Shown piece by piece: positions 50,472 to 59,666 of a stretch of DNA of 64,000 nucleotides. The notes under the pieces are model-generated. The model saw nothing but the letters and a program-made list of their open reading frames with translations. It was not told where the DNA came from and ran no database searches. The translations under genes were made by a program, and so were the position numbers. The stretch comes from JAKVAV01 sp047632755 (GTDB lineage Bacteria; Bacteroidota; Bacteroidia; Flavobacteriales_D; Cryomorphaceae): positions 7,455 through 71,454 of the forward strand of contig JBLIDT010000014.1 in NCBI GenBank assembly GCA_047632755.1. Reading direction: 5' to 3'. Within the stretch, counting starts at the first letter, position 1; each line of letters begins with the position of its first letter.

Positions 50472-50973
50472 CTATATTTTCGAATCCTTCTTCTTCTTCA
50501 AAATCGTCGTCAAAGTCTCCGTCAAAATCTATCTGAAATGACTCCACCAATTCTTTCGAGCTCTCGTTGGGTGCATCGCCCACCGTCAAAATCACGAGAG
50601 GATAGGTTTGATCTGCTTCTGGCTCTGAGATGTTTACGAGTTCGACAAAGAAAATCCACATTCTCATGAAATCGTAGAGGTAGAGGAGTTTTTGGCCTGG
50701 CTCAAAAACCATTTCATGGAGTGGTGTATCCTTCATGGTTTTAATGCCCTCAGCTCCCATTCCCTCCATATCCATCTGGGTTATTTCTTCCCCTTTGTCC
50801 CAGTCTTCATTGCTCATGTAGAAGGAGGCTATCTCATCGCCCGAAAATTCGAATGCTTTGACAACAGCGAGATGAAGGTCTTCAAAACTATCGGAACTCA
50901 TTATTTCGATATCACGAAAAGCCTCTTCGGCTTGGTCTACTAGAACTCTGAAATGAAAAATATTATTGGTCAT
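50449..50973 (-). CDS. pRiA4b ORF-3-like (IS1096 TnpR-like) domain protein
   Basis: A 174-residue acidic protein of the PF07929-type family, named after plasmid pRiA4b ORF-3 and a passenger protein of IS1096. FEDLHLAVVKAFEFSGDEIA and FYMSNEDWDKG match the usual fold, with the later LLYLYDFMRMWIFFVELV strand region. No catalytic residues of a recombinase are visible, and no insertion sequence surrounds it. The C-terminal 30 residues are almost all Asp, Glu and Phe. Overlap of 23 bases with miaA ties it to tRNA modification by transcription; function unknown. Confidence 0.78.
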   Translation of the reverse strand: MTNNIFHFRVLVDQAEEAFRDIEIMSSDSFEDLHLAVVKAFEFSGDEIASFYMSNEDWDKGEEITQMDMEGMGAEGIKTMKDTPLHEMVFEPGQKLLYLYDFMRMWIFFVELVNISEPEADQTYPLVILTVGDAPNESSKELVESFQIDFDGDFDDDFEEEEGFENIDDYDEII

Positions 50974-51014
50974 GAGGCAACAAATTTACGCAATACTAAA
51001 GAGCTATTGAAGCT

Positions 51015-51827
51015 CTAAAAGTTCAAGCTTATCCCATTTTCGATGGAATAGATGAATTTGGTGATGGGTACGATCGGACGATCTTCGTATGCAAGTCGAA
51101 GCCCTGTTTTAAAAGATATTCTCGTGTTTATTCGAAAGTTGAGGTTCGTGCTGTTGGTAAATCTATTTCTAGTCGCTTCAATGTCGTCGTCGTACCCCAC
51201 TTGGTAGTATACGATGGTATTTATATCTACGTGATCACCTATGGACCAGCGCACGATCACGTTGGAACTCAGCTTCAAAAAGCTTACTTCTACGTCTTCT
51301 TGATCAACAGGAGATACCCAACTCTCGAATTCATACATCGGCCCTGATCCAAACGTTAGCATAAACTTGGGTTTTCGGATGGCATTCCAGCGAAAGGCTC
51401 CACCTCCGATGAGGCGATCGCTTAATCCTCTGAAATCATCGTATTGGGCCTGTGCGAATAGTTCAGGACTGAATCTCGTTCTGAAATTGAAGGTGCTTCG
51501 GATGTGAACGTTTCCATTGTTGAGAATCTTGCTGGAATTATTCTCAACGTAAGAGACTTCTCCTAGCAGCATGTAAAAATTCTTGCCTGGGGCATAGATG
51601 GCACTTATTTCGGAGCCAAGAGCGATAAACTCAGCGCGGTCTTCTTCTGTTGCGCTGCGGTTGTAGAGATCAAAGTTTGCTTCAAGTTTAAGCCGGAAGG
51701 GATTCTCCCGGCTTAAACTATCCAGCCTAAACTTTTCGATGTTCATGATTTGCCCTTGCAACTTTGACGATCCAAGGAAAATCAGAACGAATACGGACAG
51801 AATTTTTCCGCAGGTGCGGATGGTCAT
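51015..51827 (-). CDS. DUF481-like outer-membrane beta-barrel protein
   Basis: A 270-residue exported protein (signal peptide about 1-26, ending KLQGQ). From about residue 45 it consists of amphipathic strands of outer-membrane type (NGNVHIRSTFNFRTRFSPEL, then FMLTFGSGPMYEFES) and ends with FIYSIENGISLNF, where the final Phe is the typical barrel-assembly signal. VDINTIVYYQVGYDDDIEA and LNFRINTRISFKTGL resemble DUF481 salt-stress-type porins. It lies seven bases after the DUF6263-like gene stop region on the same strand, so they are probably one transcript. Confidence 0.78.
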   Translation of the reverse strand: MTIRTCGKILSVFVLIFLGSSKLQGQIMNIEKFRLDSLSRENPFRLKLEANFDLYNRSATEEDRAEFIALGSEISAIYAPGKNFYMLLGEVSYVENNSSKILNNGNVHIRSTFNFRTRFSPELFAQAQYDDFRGLSDRLIGGGAFRWNAIRKPKFMLTFGSGPMYEFESWVSPVDQEDVEVSFLKLSSNVIVRWSIGDHVDINTIVYYQVGYDDDIEATRNRFTNSTNLNFRINTRISFKTGLRLAYEDRPIVPITKFIYSIENGISLNF

Positions 51828-51834
51828 AGATGCC

Positions 51835-52746
51835 TTAGTTCGAAATGGTGATATTATTTATCATTTCGATAGGAATGGTCATTCCATCGGGCATTTGAGC
51901 GTTAGGAGCCAATGTGATGCTACCTACGATATCGTCTTGAAGCATTCCTGAGGTGACCCAACCAGAAGCTACATCAACATTCAATGTTCCATTGCGCTCT
52001 CCTTCATAATACTGAGTAGCCTCCATTCCTTGCATCTCGGTGCTGGCATTATTTGGATCTGTTTCCAAATTCGCTTGAACATCTACAACAGCCATTCCAT
52101 CATCTACTGATTTCAAAGTGTAAGTTGTAATTGCAATAATGGGTAGTCCAGTAGACGTGAACTGTTCTTTAGTCCAAGAATCACCAACTTTCACTCCCTT
52201 TTCAGGAAAAATATCAGTGGTTAATTCCAAGTTTTTCGCAAGACCATCGTCGCCAAAACTCCCTGCAATCTGTGCTGCCATTGCGGGGCCTCCAGGCATG
52301 TCAGCAGTCGCTTCTTTGACCATTTCTTCGAGACCCATCACTTCTTCTACCATTCCTTTTTCGGTAATCTTAGCGTCAAATTTCTTGTTAGTCAAACTTG
52401 CCAAAACTGCAGACATCGGGTCAACGGTTTCAAGAGAAGAAGTGTCCGAAGAAAATGCTTGAGTCTGTCCCATTCCAGTCATAGACATACCTACATCACC
52501 GTACCAGATTTTGTAAGTATCTGTTTTGCCATTGTCTTCTGCCAATTCCATGAATGTAGTTGAAGTAGCCGTAGTAATGATTTCCATAACTTGGCCCATC
52601 ATGGTTTGCTTTGTAATATTTGCCACTTCAGTTTTCTGAGTGTATTCTTTTCCTTTTTCAAGGTTCAGTTTCATGTCCACTTTTTGTGCTAGGACGATCG
52701 ATGGAGCTATAAGAGCTAATCCAATAAAGGCTGTCGAAAATTTCAT
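51835..52746 (-). CDS. Periplasmic protein, DUF6263-like
   Basis: A 303-residue secreted protein with a signal peptide (about 1-20, IVLAQ). The mature region is beta-rich with a Met-rich centre (GDVGMSMTGMGQTQAF, and KGMVEEVMGLEEMVKEATA) and ends in NAQMPDGMTIPIEMINNITI. The strand pattern KLNLEKGKEYTQKTEVANIT and GVKVGDSWTKEQ fits the DUF6263 family of Bacteroidota, predicted envelope proteins of unknown role. The Met-rich composition could bind copper or silver ions, but this is only a suggestion. Followed eight bases later by the DUF481-like barrel gene. Confidence 0.7.
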   Translation of the reverse strand: MKFSTAFIGLALIAPSIVLAQKVDMKLNLEKGKEYTQKTEVANITKQTMMGQVMEIITTATSTTFMELAEDNGKTDTYKIWYGDVGMSMTGMGQTQAFSSDTSSLETVDPMSAVLASLTNKKFDAKITEKGMVEEVMGLEEMVKEATADMPGGPAMAAQIAGSFGDDGLAKNLELTTDIFPEKGVKVGDSWTKEQFTSTGLPIIAITTYTLKSVDDGMAVVDVQANLETDPNNASTEMQGMEATQYYEGERNGTLNVDVASGWVTSGMLQDDIVGSITLAPNAQMPDGMTIPIEMINNITISN

Positions 52747-52910
52747 TGTCTATTTATTTGAGAGCAAAGAACGCAATAATTCAGCCACGATTGAATTGGC
52801 TCATCCAATTATTTGACCGCTTGTGTATTACTGGACAGCTCTTCTGGACTGCTGTTCTCAAACGTATTTCAGTTTGAAAAGCTACCCTTAAAGGAGAAGG
52901 TCTTGCGAGA

Positions 52911-53513
52911 CTATCTCGAAAAGCTTAGGCGCACACCTGCATTGACTATGAATGTATTTTGCTTTATTTCATTGAAGTCTTCAAATACGCCTTCTCCCCC
53001 GTCATGAGTATTGGTCAAGCCAAATTCATACGCTACGTCAACAAAGAATATAGCTACGTCGAGACCAGCTCCTAGCTGTGCTCCCCATTGACTGGAATTC
53101 CAATTTACAGCATCGCTAATTTCTCCGTTATCATATTTAGTCGTGGTTAGAAACATAACGGAGGGCCCTGCGAAAAGTCTCAAATTTAATATCGGCTCAG
53201 TAGTTGGATCCACAAATCGATATCCGACTAAAATAGGAATGGTTACTCCTTCAACAGTTTGATCGACGTTTACGTTTCCCGCCGAACTGAACTCAGTTGA
53301 TCTTGAGAAATAGGCGATACCTGGATTCAAATGAAAACGGTTTCCGATCATTACACTCGCACCTATTTGGCCACCCACTTTTGCTTGAGTGCTCGCTCCA
53401 TCTGGAGAGTCGCTTACATTGCTAAAGTTCATCCCTAAAAAGGGACGAATCTCAAGTTGGGCTTGTGCACTAAAAACGGATACAAGAAATGCGAAGGTGA
53501 AGAGGGCTCTCAT
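52911..53513 (-). CDS. Outer-membrane beta-barrel (PorT-like) protein
   Basis: A 200-residue small barrel with signal peptide (about 1-18, VFSAQA). The body has the OmpA/PorT-family pattern: EIRPFLGMNFSNVSD, ASVMIGNRFHLNPGIAYFSR, LNLRLFAGPSVMFLT and a terminal VNAGVRLSFSR. The open frame continues upstream to 53666, but that extension lies in the FAD-oxidoreductase gene on the same strand in another frame and would bury the signal peptide, so ATG at 53511-53513 is used. Function unknown; probably a structural or binding outer-membrane protein. Confidence 0.8.
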   Translation of the reverse strand: MRALFTFAFLVSVFSAQAQLEIRPFLGMNFSNVSDSPDGASTQAKVGGQIGASVMIGNRFHLNPGIAYFSRSTEFSSAGNVNVDQTVEGVTIPILVGYRFVDPTTEPILNLRLFAGPSVMFLTTTKYDNGEISDAVNWNSSQWGAQLGAGLDVAIFFVDVAYEFGLTNTHDGGEGVFEDFNEIKQNTFIVNAGVRLSFSR

Positions 53514-53565
53514 AATAATAATTTTATTCAAAGTTATTGGTTTCAACGAGAGTCTCACAATAATT

Positions 53566-54813
53566 TTAAGCCATAACCTCAAGTGTTTCGGTGATGGCTT
53601 GTGCTGCGCTTTCTCCTGCGCGCATGGCACCATCAATGGAGGCATTGGTGAGGTAATCACCTGCAAGGTGAACGTGCTGGGTTACTTGAGTTTGTTCGGC
53701 AGGCAAGTTCAAGGCAGGACTGTCTATTACAGGCAGGGCATTATTGATATTATATTGCTTCAGAAATTTGAGCTGCGATTCTTTTACTTTTAAAAGGTTC
53801 ACCAAATCTTGTTTGACTTCTTGATGAGTTTGATTGCCGCGAACGGTGACGGACCAGAGGGATTTATCGGATGGAGCGCAATTTGGAACCACCTCGTCGT
53901 GCCTTGCGAAATTGTTGATAGAACTATTGACTCTGGCATCCAGACCAATTGTGTCGTTCATCGAAGGGAGAGATTTATCTCCGCTAAAATACATTGTGGT
54001 TGTTCTGTTCCAAGAAATGTGGTGATCAAGTTGAGCTAATAAATGATCGGGATTGCAAGCTATGATGATCTTCTTTGCTTTGACAGTGGAGCCATCGTCC
54101 AATTCAATCGAAGGATCGTTATTGACTTTTGAGACCTTGGTGTTGAGACGAATCTCCGTTGATTGTAGCTTGGATTTGAGTTGCTTTGGAATCTCACCCA
54201 TTCCTTTTGCTGGAATGCAGGCACTACCTTTCGCGAAATTTCTAAAGACGAATCGAAACATGGCGGCGTCGGTTTCCAGCTCTCTTTCGAGAAAAATCCC
54301 TCCAAAAAAAGGTTTGAAAAAGTTCTCAATAATCTTTTCAGAGAAACCAAAATCTCTCAAGTATTTCTGGGTAGACTGTCGCTCTCCTTCAAAGACCTCT
54401 GCTACGGTTTTTGATTGGAGTTTTTGGGAAAGGCTGAGCATCTTAAACTTGTCAGATAAAGAACCCACTCTTGAAAGAGCCGTTGATGGAAGTGCCGCAA
54501 TTTTTCTCAATGGGTCAGCTATAGAAAAGCTTCCCTTTTCGTCAAATATTTTTGCTCCTGGTTCAAAACGTTTTAGGTTTAAGGATTCGAAGTCCAGTAA
54601 CTCTTTTGCTTTCTCGTAAGTGTCGATAAACACTTGAAAACCTCTTTCCAAAGTGAAGCCATCTACTTGGTCTGTTTGGACTCTGCCGCCTACCTGATTA
54701 TCAGCATCTAAAAGAAGGGTTGAGTATCCCGATTCCTCACATTTTTTTGCGGCCACTAATCCTGCCACACCTGCACCGACGATGATCACGTCAAATTGAT
54801 TTTCATTTTTCAT
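53566..54813 (-). CDS. FAD-dependent amine oxidase / carotenoid-desaturase-like protein
   Basis: A 415-residue flavoprotein. FDVIIVGAGVAGLVAAKKCE (about 8-27) is the dinucleotide-binding fold, followed by LLLDADNQVGGRVQTDQVDG, the motif of the amine-oxidase/phytoene-desaturase superfamily, and a C-terminal FAD-contacting VHLAGDYLTNASIDGAMRAG ending in ESAAQAI. Likely oxidises a hydrophobic or amine substrate; it could be a NAD(P)-independent desaturase or lycopene-type enzyme, but no carotenoid genes are adjacent. Single gene; the outer-membrane barrel gene follows about 50 bases later on the same strand. Confidence 0.88.
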   Translation of the reverse strand: MKNENQFDVIIVGAGVAGLVAAKKCEESGYSTLLLDADNQVGGRVQTDQVDGFTLERGFQVFIDTYEKAKELLDFESLNLKRFEPGAKIFDEKGSFSIADPLRKIAALPSTALSRVGSLSDKFKMLSLSQKLQSKTVAEVFEGERQSTQKYLRDFGFSEKIIENFFKPFFGGIFLERELETDAAMFRFVFRNFAKGSACIPAKGMGEIPKQLKSKLQSTEIRLNTKVSKVNNDPSIELDDGSTVKAKKIIIACNPDHLLAQLDHHISWNRTTTMYFSGDKSLPSMNDTIGLDARVNSSINNFARHDEVVPNCAPSDKSLWSVTVRGNQTHQEVKQDLVNLLKVKESQLKFLKQYNINNALPVIDSPALNLPAEQTQVTQHVHLAGDYLTNASIDGAMRAGESAAQAITETLEVMA

Positions 54814-54865
54814 GTGTGCCGAAAGTAAAAAAAGCAGCAGGAAGAATGCCGCTCATTGGATGGAA

Positions 54866-55105
54866 TTAAATTTTTTGTATGCCCAATTCAGGTCGATCTA
54901 CATATCCGAATTCCTGTTCTTCTTTGAGTTCCTCGTTTTTGTGTTCGCCATACTTCAAAACTACCCAAACCATCCAAATAATGATAACCGGAGAAACAGC
55001 GAAAGTAGGCGCAACCCAATTAAGTAAAATACAAGTGCTCGCAAACATGGTATAAAGAATCAGAGTCATTGAAACTCCTCCGACGGCTATTGTTTTGTCA
55101 AGCAT
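54866..55105 (-). CDS. Small two-helix membrane protein, unknown
   Basis: A 79-residue protein with two membrane segments (about 7-30 and 33-52) and a charged C-terminal tail (EHKNEELKEEQEFGYVDRPE). Sequence includes CILLNWVAPTFAVSPVIIIW. It has no recognised family. It lies between the FAD enzyme and the TPR protein on the same strand; about 50 bases separate it from the former and 32 from the latter. Confidence 0.55.
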   Translation of the reverse strand: MLDKTIAVGGVSMTLILYTMFASTCILLNWVAPTFAVSPVIIIWMVWVVLKYGEHKNEELKEEQEFGYVDRPELGIQKI

Positions 55106-55137
55106 AGGAATAAAAAAAAATCAAACTGAAAGTTCAT

Positions 55138-56298
55138 CTAATTTCCGTCAAAATGGAGATCCTTTTTTAACTGGTCTACACGACTTTCGGCATACTCCTT
55201 CTCGGAATTTTTAAGAGTATCTTCTTGAGCTATAAATGTCTCAAACATGTTCAATGCTATTTTTTGGTCTTGGTAGTAGACATCATAACTTTTTGCCAGA
55301 TAAAAATTCATAATGTTTCTGCCTGAGAATTTTTTTGCCATCAGAAAGGAATCAATTGCCTCCTTATGATTCCTACTTTCTTGTTGTATTAGCCCAAGCC
55401 TTTCGTAGTATGTTCCGAGATTGCCAGATAGTGCTTTATTAAGGGCCTGACCATACTGAACGGTAGCCATATCGATTTGCCCCAATTTCTCCATGCATAG
55501 CCCCATGTAATAATGCGGATAGTCGAGTTCATTGAGCACATTCGATAAGGTACGAAGCACCTCTATCGCTTCTTCGTATCTCCCCAAGTGATAGAGCGAT
55601 ATTCCCGCATACCTCATTGCCGTGAGAGGAGGGGTGTCAGACATCAAGGGCTCTAGCCATTTCAAGACTTCTTCCCATTTTTCAGCTGCGAAGCCTAGTT
55701 TAGCTTTGGTAAGTCTGGCAAAACGATTTGGTGGATCTAGGTGGAGCGCACGATTGAGCAGACTGTCTGCATCGGCATGCTGTTGGAAGTCAAGTAAAAG
55801 TTGAGCAAAACCAGTAATGGTGATCAGATCAAGGCTATCAAATTGATAGGCTAAAGAATAGTAGGCAATGGCTTTGTCAAACTTTTGAACTTCAACCGCA
55901 CTTTCGGCTGCCTCTCTATAGAAGTAGGCATTTGAAGGATTGATCACAATCAGTTTTTCATAAATCACAAGAGCATCGGTATTGCTCGACTTTTTTGATA
56001 ATTCGGCAATGGCAATTAAGGATGGTATATGAGTACTATCAATTCTTAGGGCTTGCTCGAGATTTTCAAACGCCTCTTTTTTTCTGCCTTTTTTGGCCAG
56101 GGCTTTGGCAGAGAAATAAAATGGATTGATGTCAGATTTGTCCTGCTCTTTCCATGCTTGAGCTATGGAAATTGCTGTCTGGATTTGACCACTTTCCATA
56201 GCTGCGACATAGCGAGAATAAAAATCGCTTGAAGTATTTTGAGCTGAGGCCTGAAGAAAAAATAATAGGAGAGAAAAAACTGCCAGAAAGGTCTTCAT
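55138..56298 (-). CDS. Exported tetratricopeptide-repeat protein
   Basis: A 386-residue protein with a signal peptide (about 1-19, FLQASAQ) and roughly nine TPR units filling the rest, for example NPFYFSAKALAKKGRKKEAF, NAYFYREAAESAVEVQKFDK, YYMGLCMEKLGQIDMATVQY and YYERLGLIQQESRNHKEAID. Such arrays act as periplasmic or outer-membrane scaffolds for protein complexes. No enzyme domain. It starts independently, and is followed by the small membrane protein gene. Partner unknown. Confidence 0.82.
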   Translation of the reverse strand: MKTFLAVFSLLLFFLQASAQNTSSDFYSRYVAAMESGQIQTAISIAQAWKEQDKSDINPFYFSAKALAKKGRKKEAFENLEQALRIDSTHIPSLIAIAELSKKSSNTDALVIYEKLIVINPSNAYFYREAAESAVEVQKFDKAIAYYSLAYQFDSLDLITITGFAQLLLDFQQHADADSLLNRALHLDPPNRFARLTKAKLGFAAEKWEEVLKWLEPLMSDTPPLTAMRYAGISLYHLGRYEEAIEVLRTLSNVLNELDYPHYYMGLCMEKLGQIDMATVQYGQALNKALSGNLGTYYERLGLIQQESRNHKEAIDSFLMAKKFSGRNIMNFYLAKSYDVYYQDQKIALNMFETFIAQEDTLKNSEKEYAESRVDQLKKDLHFDGN

Positions 56299-56372
56299 CC
56301 ATCAAATATAATGGAGCGGAACGTAATCAACTAATTATTTAGTTGAAACAAAAGTTGAATTGTATACAATTC

Positions 56373-56882
56373 TTAAACTGCAGGGGCTAAAGCAGAAATT
56401 CTGAACCAATAAGCTCGTCCTTGCGGCAGGTCTCTAACGGTAAATGATGTTGAGCGAGTCTTGCTGTAAATTCTCCAAGCAGGTTTATTGGTTTCTTCGA
56501 AATTTGCATATTCAATTACGAAAAGTGAATTCGGGTTGTGGTAGTTCCATTCAAGCTGAATGGGTATAATATTATTTGCTGTAGCAACTTGTAAACCAAT
56601 TGGACGCATGGATGCATCTTTATCTAAAAATTGATTTTTCATTTCTTTCAAGACAAAAATCAAATCCATAAAGCAGTCAAACAACAGTCTGGATTTTCCA
56701 GTGTCAGCTGAAAACAAAACGTGCTCCAATCGCTCAACAGAATAAACCAGTTCATCTAACTCACCGATATTTTGAGGCTGATACTCACTAGAAGAGAAAC
56801 GCTCTCTAGCTGATCTCAGCGCAGAAATACATCTGATCTGCAAAGACTGATTGATTTTTTTGGCTGCGTTTTGTTTGCTCAT
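56373..56882 (-). CDS. Protein with C-terminal fibronectin type III-like domain
   Basis: A 169-residue protein without a signal peptide. The first half (about 1-85) is helical, with a Lys-rich N-terminus and an amphipathic segment DELVYSVERLEHVLFSADTG. The second half (about 88-169) has the FN3 strand pattern: IPIQLEWNYHNPNSLFVIEY, then WRIYSKTRSTSFTVRDLPQG and AYWFRISALAPAV, with the LP-G-x-x-Y-x-F-R-I core. FN3 domains usually bind proteins or glycans outside the cell, so a cytoplasmic one is odd. No partner gene is obvious; the next upstream gene is 263 bases away. Confidence 0.65.
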   Translation of the reverse strand: MSKQNAAKKINQSLQIRCISALRSARERFSSSEYQPQNIGELDELVYSVERLEHVLFSADTGKSRLLFDCFMDLIFVLKEMKNQFLDKDASMRPIGLQVATANNIIPIQLEWNYHNPNSLFVIEYANFEETNKPAWRIYSKTRSTSFTVRDLPQGRAYWFRISALAPAV

Positions 56883-57145
56883 TTCTCGATCATTCCTTGT
56901 GCAGTACGCTGATTTTCATTTTATGTTACGTTAGCCTTGGACTTTTGTCAAATCTCATTTTATGCTTGAGTAATACAAAGGGGTAGTTTTATTAGAAATT
57001 CACTTCATTGATCGTTGTCTGTTTGCTTGTGATTTACTTCCTCATAGATATTAAGAGTTTTAGTTAACGTTTTTGCTGTTTAAACAATGGCAGCTTCAAA
57101 TCAAACTGTCCGTTCTGTTCCTTTAGAAATAAACGAGATTTGATT

Positions 57146-57745
57146 CTATTCAGTCTTGGAGAAAGCATTTTTAATATGTGTCCATGCCTCGGATATTTCG
57201 CTCTTAAAGTTCGTCCATCCTTCTTCCGAATCTTCACTAACCTTTCCCAATTTTGCTTCTAGATTATGAATGGATTTGTTTAAATTTTCCTTCTTCTCTT
57301 TCCACCCATCAGAAGCATCAGCGGTGCCAAGATTAATTTGTACCCTCAATAGATCGAATTTGGTGTGCCACTCTTCAAATTTGGAATCAGCTTTGATTGC
57401 TAAATCGCGAACAATTTTCTTGGAATCGCCTAGTAGTTTTATTGAAGCTTCATTGGCTTCTCCAATCAGTGAGGTCAGCTGCTTTCTTTGCTCCTGCATG
57501 GTCTCTTTAGTCTCGGCTTTGCCAAGGGCAGCTTGCACCTCAAGCTCCTCTAGTTTTCTAAGCATTTCTGTCGAAGCGGAAGAAGCATTGCTCTCCAATG
57601 TAGTTCTGGCTTCTTTTGACCAGTTTAGGATTTCTTTTTTTTGCTCTTCGAAAGTAAGAGTCAACTCCTTGGAGCCTAAATGCAGTTGCACGCGGAGTTC
57701 ATCGGTTGTAGCTTTCCAGCGATTGATGAAATTCTCTTTATCCAT
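57146..57745 (-). CDS. Soluble coiled-coil protein with a triplicated motif
   Basis: A 199-residue, almost entirely helical protein with high Glu, Lys and Ala and no signal or membrane segment. A module of about 28 residues with the pattern LRVQLxLG...EEQKK occurs three times: near 17-42 (LRVQLHLGSKEL), 68-94 (LEVQAALGKAET) and 133-160 (LRVQINLGTADA). Each is followed by a heptad-type stretch. The build recalls Lea-like or apolipoprotein-like stress proteins and phasins (polymer-granule proteins), but I cannot assign a family. The 263 bases after its stop and the 215 bases before its start hold no gene. Confidence 0.72.
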   Translation of the reverse strand: MDKENFINRWKATTDELRVQLHLGSKELTLTFEEQKKEILNWSKEARTTLESNASSASTEMLRKLEELEVQAALGKAETKETMQEQRKQLTSLIGEANEASIKLLGDSKKIVRDLAIKADSKFEEWHTKFDLLRVQINLGTADASDGWKEKKENLNKSIHNLEAKLGKVSEDSEEGWTNFKSEISEAWTHIKNAFSKTE

Positions 57746-57960
57746 CTATGTAAGTTTTGGCCACATCAATATATGCAATTCCCTTTGGCTTAAAAGGGAG
57801 TGTTAAGAAATTTCGAAATAATATTGCTTCTTCTTTTTTGGTTGCCTTTTGTTACGTAGATGGATAATAAGTTCCCTTCATTTGGCGACCAGTGAAAACC
57901 ATAGTAACGGATAAGCAATAATTACTGAACGTTTATTTGTGCTGAATTTAAAAAAGGCTT

Positions 57961-59544
57961 CTAGTAAAGAACGGCAGTTCGCGCATTTATCTTTCCCCAT
58001 CCAAAACTGCCATCTCGAGCGGGATAAAAGCTAGATGCATTTTTAAGAGCTTCAAGGACGTCTTCTCGCGTTTGAGTGAGGTCATTCGACCAAACCAACG
58101 CTGCTATTCCTGCAGCCGTAGCCGTAGCAACGGATGAGCCTCCAGTGTAGTTCGGGTCATTGCCTGAATCTGCAAGGGTCAAGGGTGTTCTGTTCGAATT
58201 ATTCCGATCTTCCATAGTCACTACGAAATCTACTTGAGAACCGCTGTGGCAAGTTGAACACTTTGCCATTGGTGAACCTGTTTTTGTGCCTGTTACTGCT
58301 ATTGTATTGCTTAACGTAGCAGGGAAAATTACCCCTACAAAAGTTGTGAATTCCAAGGATGTGCCGGCAGCCGTGAAAATCATTTTCCCTTGGTTATAGG
58401 CGAAATTTATCGCATCAGTGATTTGTCCGCTTGAAAATAAATTGCCCATTGACATGGAAATAATGTCCAAGTCGGCTCTGTTTCCCAAAAAGGTGAATGC
58501 ATCGGACACACCATCTTGTTCAGCACTTGAATCGTGGATTACATCCTCGGCAGCTCTAATGCCAATCAGATTACTCTGAAAGGCAACTCCAGCAAATGAT
58601 CCATCGCTACTAGCTGGGCCAACTGCTGTTCCAGCCATATTTGTTCCGTGTCCACAGAGGTCGTCTATCCCGTCATTCTCACAGAAAAAGAATAAAAAGC
58701 AAGGATCATGAAAACCGTAACGCTCCACAGTTCTGTTCCCAGAAAGGCCTCCTGAAAACTCACCATTCAATTTCGCTTGATCGGATGAAATACCTGTATC
58801 GATAATACCAATCGTCACCCCGTTTCCTTGGCTACCCGCTTGCCATGCTTTGTGAATTTTCATATCAAGAAAGTTCCAACTTATACGTGGACCTTGAGGT
58901 GCCGTAACATAATCACTTGGGCTAGGATTAGCTATTCCCGAATTTCCTCCACATCCACTGGCAGATCTGAAAGGGCCCTGATCTTCAAAACTAAATCCCA
59001 TTGGCTCGGCATAGCGCACTACACTATAATTCCGCAAGTTGGCCAGTATTTCATAATCCCAAACTCTTATGTTGAAATAGGGTAACGGTTTGTCGCCAAA
59101 AACTAGCAAATCTTCTGCCTCAATAGAGAGTTCAGGATACTTCTTCTTTGTTTCCGAAACCACATAATTGATTAGACTATTTTTGGCGTTTTTCCATTCG
59201 GCCGACTCAATATTTACTTGGTGAATACTCTGATCGAGATTTCTGTAACCATCTGGCTGGTATCCTACCGAAATCACACTATCAGAAGCTATAGCGGTGC
59301 TCCAAACTGTAAAGTCGTCGTAGGCAGACCATGAGATAACTCCGAATCTTTCCAAGTGACTAGTGAATTCTTGTAGTAATTCTGATCGACTCAGGGGGTC
59401 TCTATCATTTAACGGTTCTATAGGATTCGACAGAATTAACTCCGTATTTGGATAAGTTGAGTCTACAGAAGTGTTGTCTTTTTCTTTCTGGCACGAGCCT
59501 AGAGTGACAACTAAAATAGAGAGTGCAAAATAGCGTAAGAACAT
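57961..59544 (-). CDS. Subtilisin family (S8) serine peptidase lipoprotein
   Basis: A 527-residue exported peptidase. The signal ends in VVTLGSC (Cys18), so it is a lipoprotein. The catalytic Asp is in IGIIDTGIS, the His in CGHGTNMAGTA and the Ser in GGSSVATATAAGIAALV. A propeptide-like region (about 25-190) precedes the S8 domain, and there is no C-terminal sorting domain, unlike other secreted proteins here. CGGNSGIANP and CSTCHSG may form disulfides. Likely degrades extracellular or envelope proteins. It diverges from the M49 peptidase gene across 122 bases with two promoters. Confidence 0.93.
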   Translation of the reverse strand: MFLRYFALSILVVTLGSCQKEKDNTSVDSTYPNTELILSNPIEPLNDRDPLSRSELLQEFTSHLERFGVISWSAYDDFTVWSTAIASDSVISVGYQPDGYRNLDQSIHQVNIESAEWKNAKNSLINYVVSETKKKYPELSIEAEDLLVFGDKPLPYFNIRVWDYEILANLRNYSVVRYAEPMGFSFEDQGPFRSASGCGGNSGIANPSPSDYVTAPQGPRISWNFLDMKIHKAWQAGSQGNGVTIGIIDTGISSDQAKLNGEFSGGLSGNRTVERYGFHDPCFLFFFCENDGIDDLCGHGTNMAGTAVGPASSDGSFAGVAFQSNLIGIRAAEDVIHDSSAEQDGVSDAFTFLGNRADLDIISMSMGNLFSSGQITDAINFAYNQGKMIFTAAGTSLEFTTFVGVIFPATLSNTIAVTGTKTGSPMAKCSTCHSGSQVDFVVTMEDRNNSNRTPLTLADSGNDPNYTGGSSVATATAAGIAALVWSNDLTQTREDVLEALKNASSFYPARDGSFGWGKINARTAVLY

Positions 59545-59581
59545 GGTTTGAAAAGATTGATTTTTTGCAAGTTCAGCATTC

Positions 59582-59610
59582 TAAACTTAAAAAGAAAGAA
59601 CAGTTTTCAA
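59582..59610 (-). promoter_or_regulatory. Promoter of the S8 peptidase gene
   Basis: On the minus strand TTG (59608-59610), an 18-base spacer and TAAGTTTA (59582-59589, one base off TAnnTTTG) form a typical Bacteroidota promoter about 38 bases before the start. Confidence 0.6.
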
Positions 59611-59611
59611 G

Positions 59612-59645
59612 TTGTCTCATTGGCAACACGGAAGTTTTATATTTG
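59612..59645 (+). promoter_or_regulatory. Promoter of the M49 peptidase gene
   Basis: TTG at 59612-59614 and an exact -7 box TATATTTG at 59638-59645, with a rather long 23-base spacer. The ATG follows 22 bases after the -7 box. Confidence 0.6.
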
Positions 59646-59666
59646 CGAGCCCTAAAAAATCAAACA

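Noticed and set aside
50449..50973. Active insertion sequence around the pRiA4b-like gene
   Set aside because: No transposase, no terminal inverted repeats and tight overlap with miaA.
51000..51016. AGAGCT/AGCTCT hairpin at the end of the DUF481-like gene
   Set aside because: It overlaps the stop codon and has only two T after it; not convincing.
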